Part shown: one piece after another, positions 5,277-5,863 of the stretch
Numbering within the stretch: the first letter of the stretch is position 1
Layout of the letters: every line of letters begins with the position of its first letter
Source: Verrucomicrobiota bacterium
GTDB lineage: Bacteria > Verrucomicrobiota > Verrucomicrobiia > Chthoniobacterales > Xiphinematobacteraceae
Assembly (NCBI GenBank): GCA_003176035.1
Contig: PSRL01000123.1
Coordinates: 1-5,863, forward strand
Length of the DNA: 5,863 nt
Reading direction: 5' to 3'
Notes under the pieces: generated by a model
Told to the model about the DNA's origin: nothing
What the model saw: the letters and a program-made list of their open reading frames with translations, nothing else
Database searches by the model: none
Position numbers and translations under genes: made by a program

Positions 5277-5863
5277 TCAGGCGCTTCGTCGGGCCGCATT
5301 TAACAGCGTTTCGTACCTGTTTACCGAAGCCGCAAAATCAAAATCTTTTGCTTTTTCCCGACTTGCCCTTTTTTGCATGAACAGGAGTTTTGGCGACGCG
5401 GCTAAAGAATCCAGTCGGCCGGCGAAATCTTGAGCACGCAAGGAACAAAAAAAACCATTCACCGAATCCACAATAATATCCTGCAACCCGCCAATAGCGC
5501 TGCCTATGATTGCCAGACCGTGATGCAGCGCTTCTATGCCGACCATTGGCAAGCCCTCCTGAAGCGAAGTCATCAACAGAACATCCGCCTGTGAAAGCAC
5601 GGCTGCCACTTCTTTGGAGTCCTGCCAGCCCAGAAAGGAAATCCGGCTGTTCAATCCTAATTGCGTCACCCTCTTGCGAGCCGCTTCACTGAGGGGCCCT
5701 TCTCCGACAATCTGCAATTGCCAGTTCTGTTGCGACATCAGGGCTACGGATTCGATTGCTAACAACGGATTTTTTTGGACGCTCAATCTTCCCACGAACA
5801 ATATACGGAGCGTCTCATCCGTTTCAGGCTCCTGGCTTTGAGCCAACGGCGGGATGCCATTGT
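5277..5863 (-). CDS. GT4-family glycosyltransferase, C-terminal part (5' truncated by window)
   Basis: The frame is open through the right edge, reading NGIPPLAQ just inside it, so only about the last 195 residues are present and the N-terminal acceptor domain lies outside the window. What remains is the nucleotide-sugar-binding Rossmann domain of a GT-B retaining glycosyltransferase. It has ILFVGRLSVQKNP, with the Arg and Lys that hold the donor phosphates, then LQIVGEGPL, ISFLGW, and the EGLPMVGIE segment, whose two Glu (codons near 5556-5558 and 5532-5534) form the family's E-x7-E motif. It is followed by a GG-x-x-D-I-I stretch that contacts the donor. All key residues are intact. The protein would act at the cytosolic face in polysaccharide, lipopolysaccharide or glycolipid assembly. 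The sugar and acceptor cannot be named. The TTG near 5846 is not the real start. Confidence 0.9.
   Translation of the reverse strand, partial: NGIPPLAQSQEPETDETLRILFVGRLSVQKNPLLAIESVALMSQQNWQLQIVGEGPLSEAARKRVTQLGLNSRISFLGWQDSKEVAAVLSQADVLLMTSLQEGLPMVGIEALHHGLAIIGSAIGGLQDIIVDSVNGFFCSLRAQDFAGRLDSLAASPKLLFMQKRASREKAKDFDFAASVNRYETLLNAARRSA

Overview
The window looks like a stretch of a bacterial chromosome with about 50% G+C and no plasmid or phage hallmark. No rRNA or complete tRNA is present to name the host. The stand-alone ovothiol-type methyltransferase, together with dense glycosyltransferase genes, suggests a Verrucomicrobia/Planctomycetes-type or other environmental Gram-negative bacterium. 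That placement is inference and weak.

Layout. Positions 1-290 hold no convincing gene. They carry a pair of inverted, tRNA-D-arm-like 40-base repeats (1-40 and 223-262). The right-hand copy folds into a 10-bp hairpin and is followed by two small hairpins and a strong intrinsic terminator (291-327), so 223-327 could be a small structured RNA. A minus-strand gene (300-2165) encodes a polytopic GT-C-type membrane glycosyltransferase whose stop codon sits inside that terminator. Diverging from it, with only 5 to 29 bases between, is a two-gene plus-strand unit. Its first gene is an M29-like (aminopeptidase T-type) metalloenzyme (2171-3334). The second is a stand-alone homologue of the methyltransferase domain of ovothiol synthase OvoA (3341-4084). 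This unit converges on and overlaps by 71 bases a minus-strand gene of unknown function with 22-residue tandem repeats (4014-5147). After a 129-base AT-rich gap comes the C-terminal part of a GT4 (GT-B fold) glycosyltransferase (5277-5863, minus), whose start lies beyond the right edge.

How the genes may work together. The GT-C and GT4 enzymes fit a surface-glycan or lipid-linked-sugar neighbourhood. The M29-like/methyltransferase pair is tightly spaced and probably co-transcribed. It is the most interesting part of the window because it places a 4-mercaptohistidine-type N-methyltransferase, without the usual sulfoxide synthase domains, beside a metallohydrolase-like protein. Any shared pathway is inference from spacing only.
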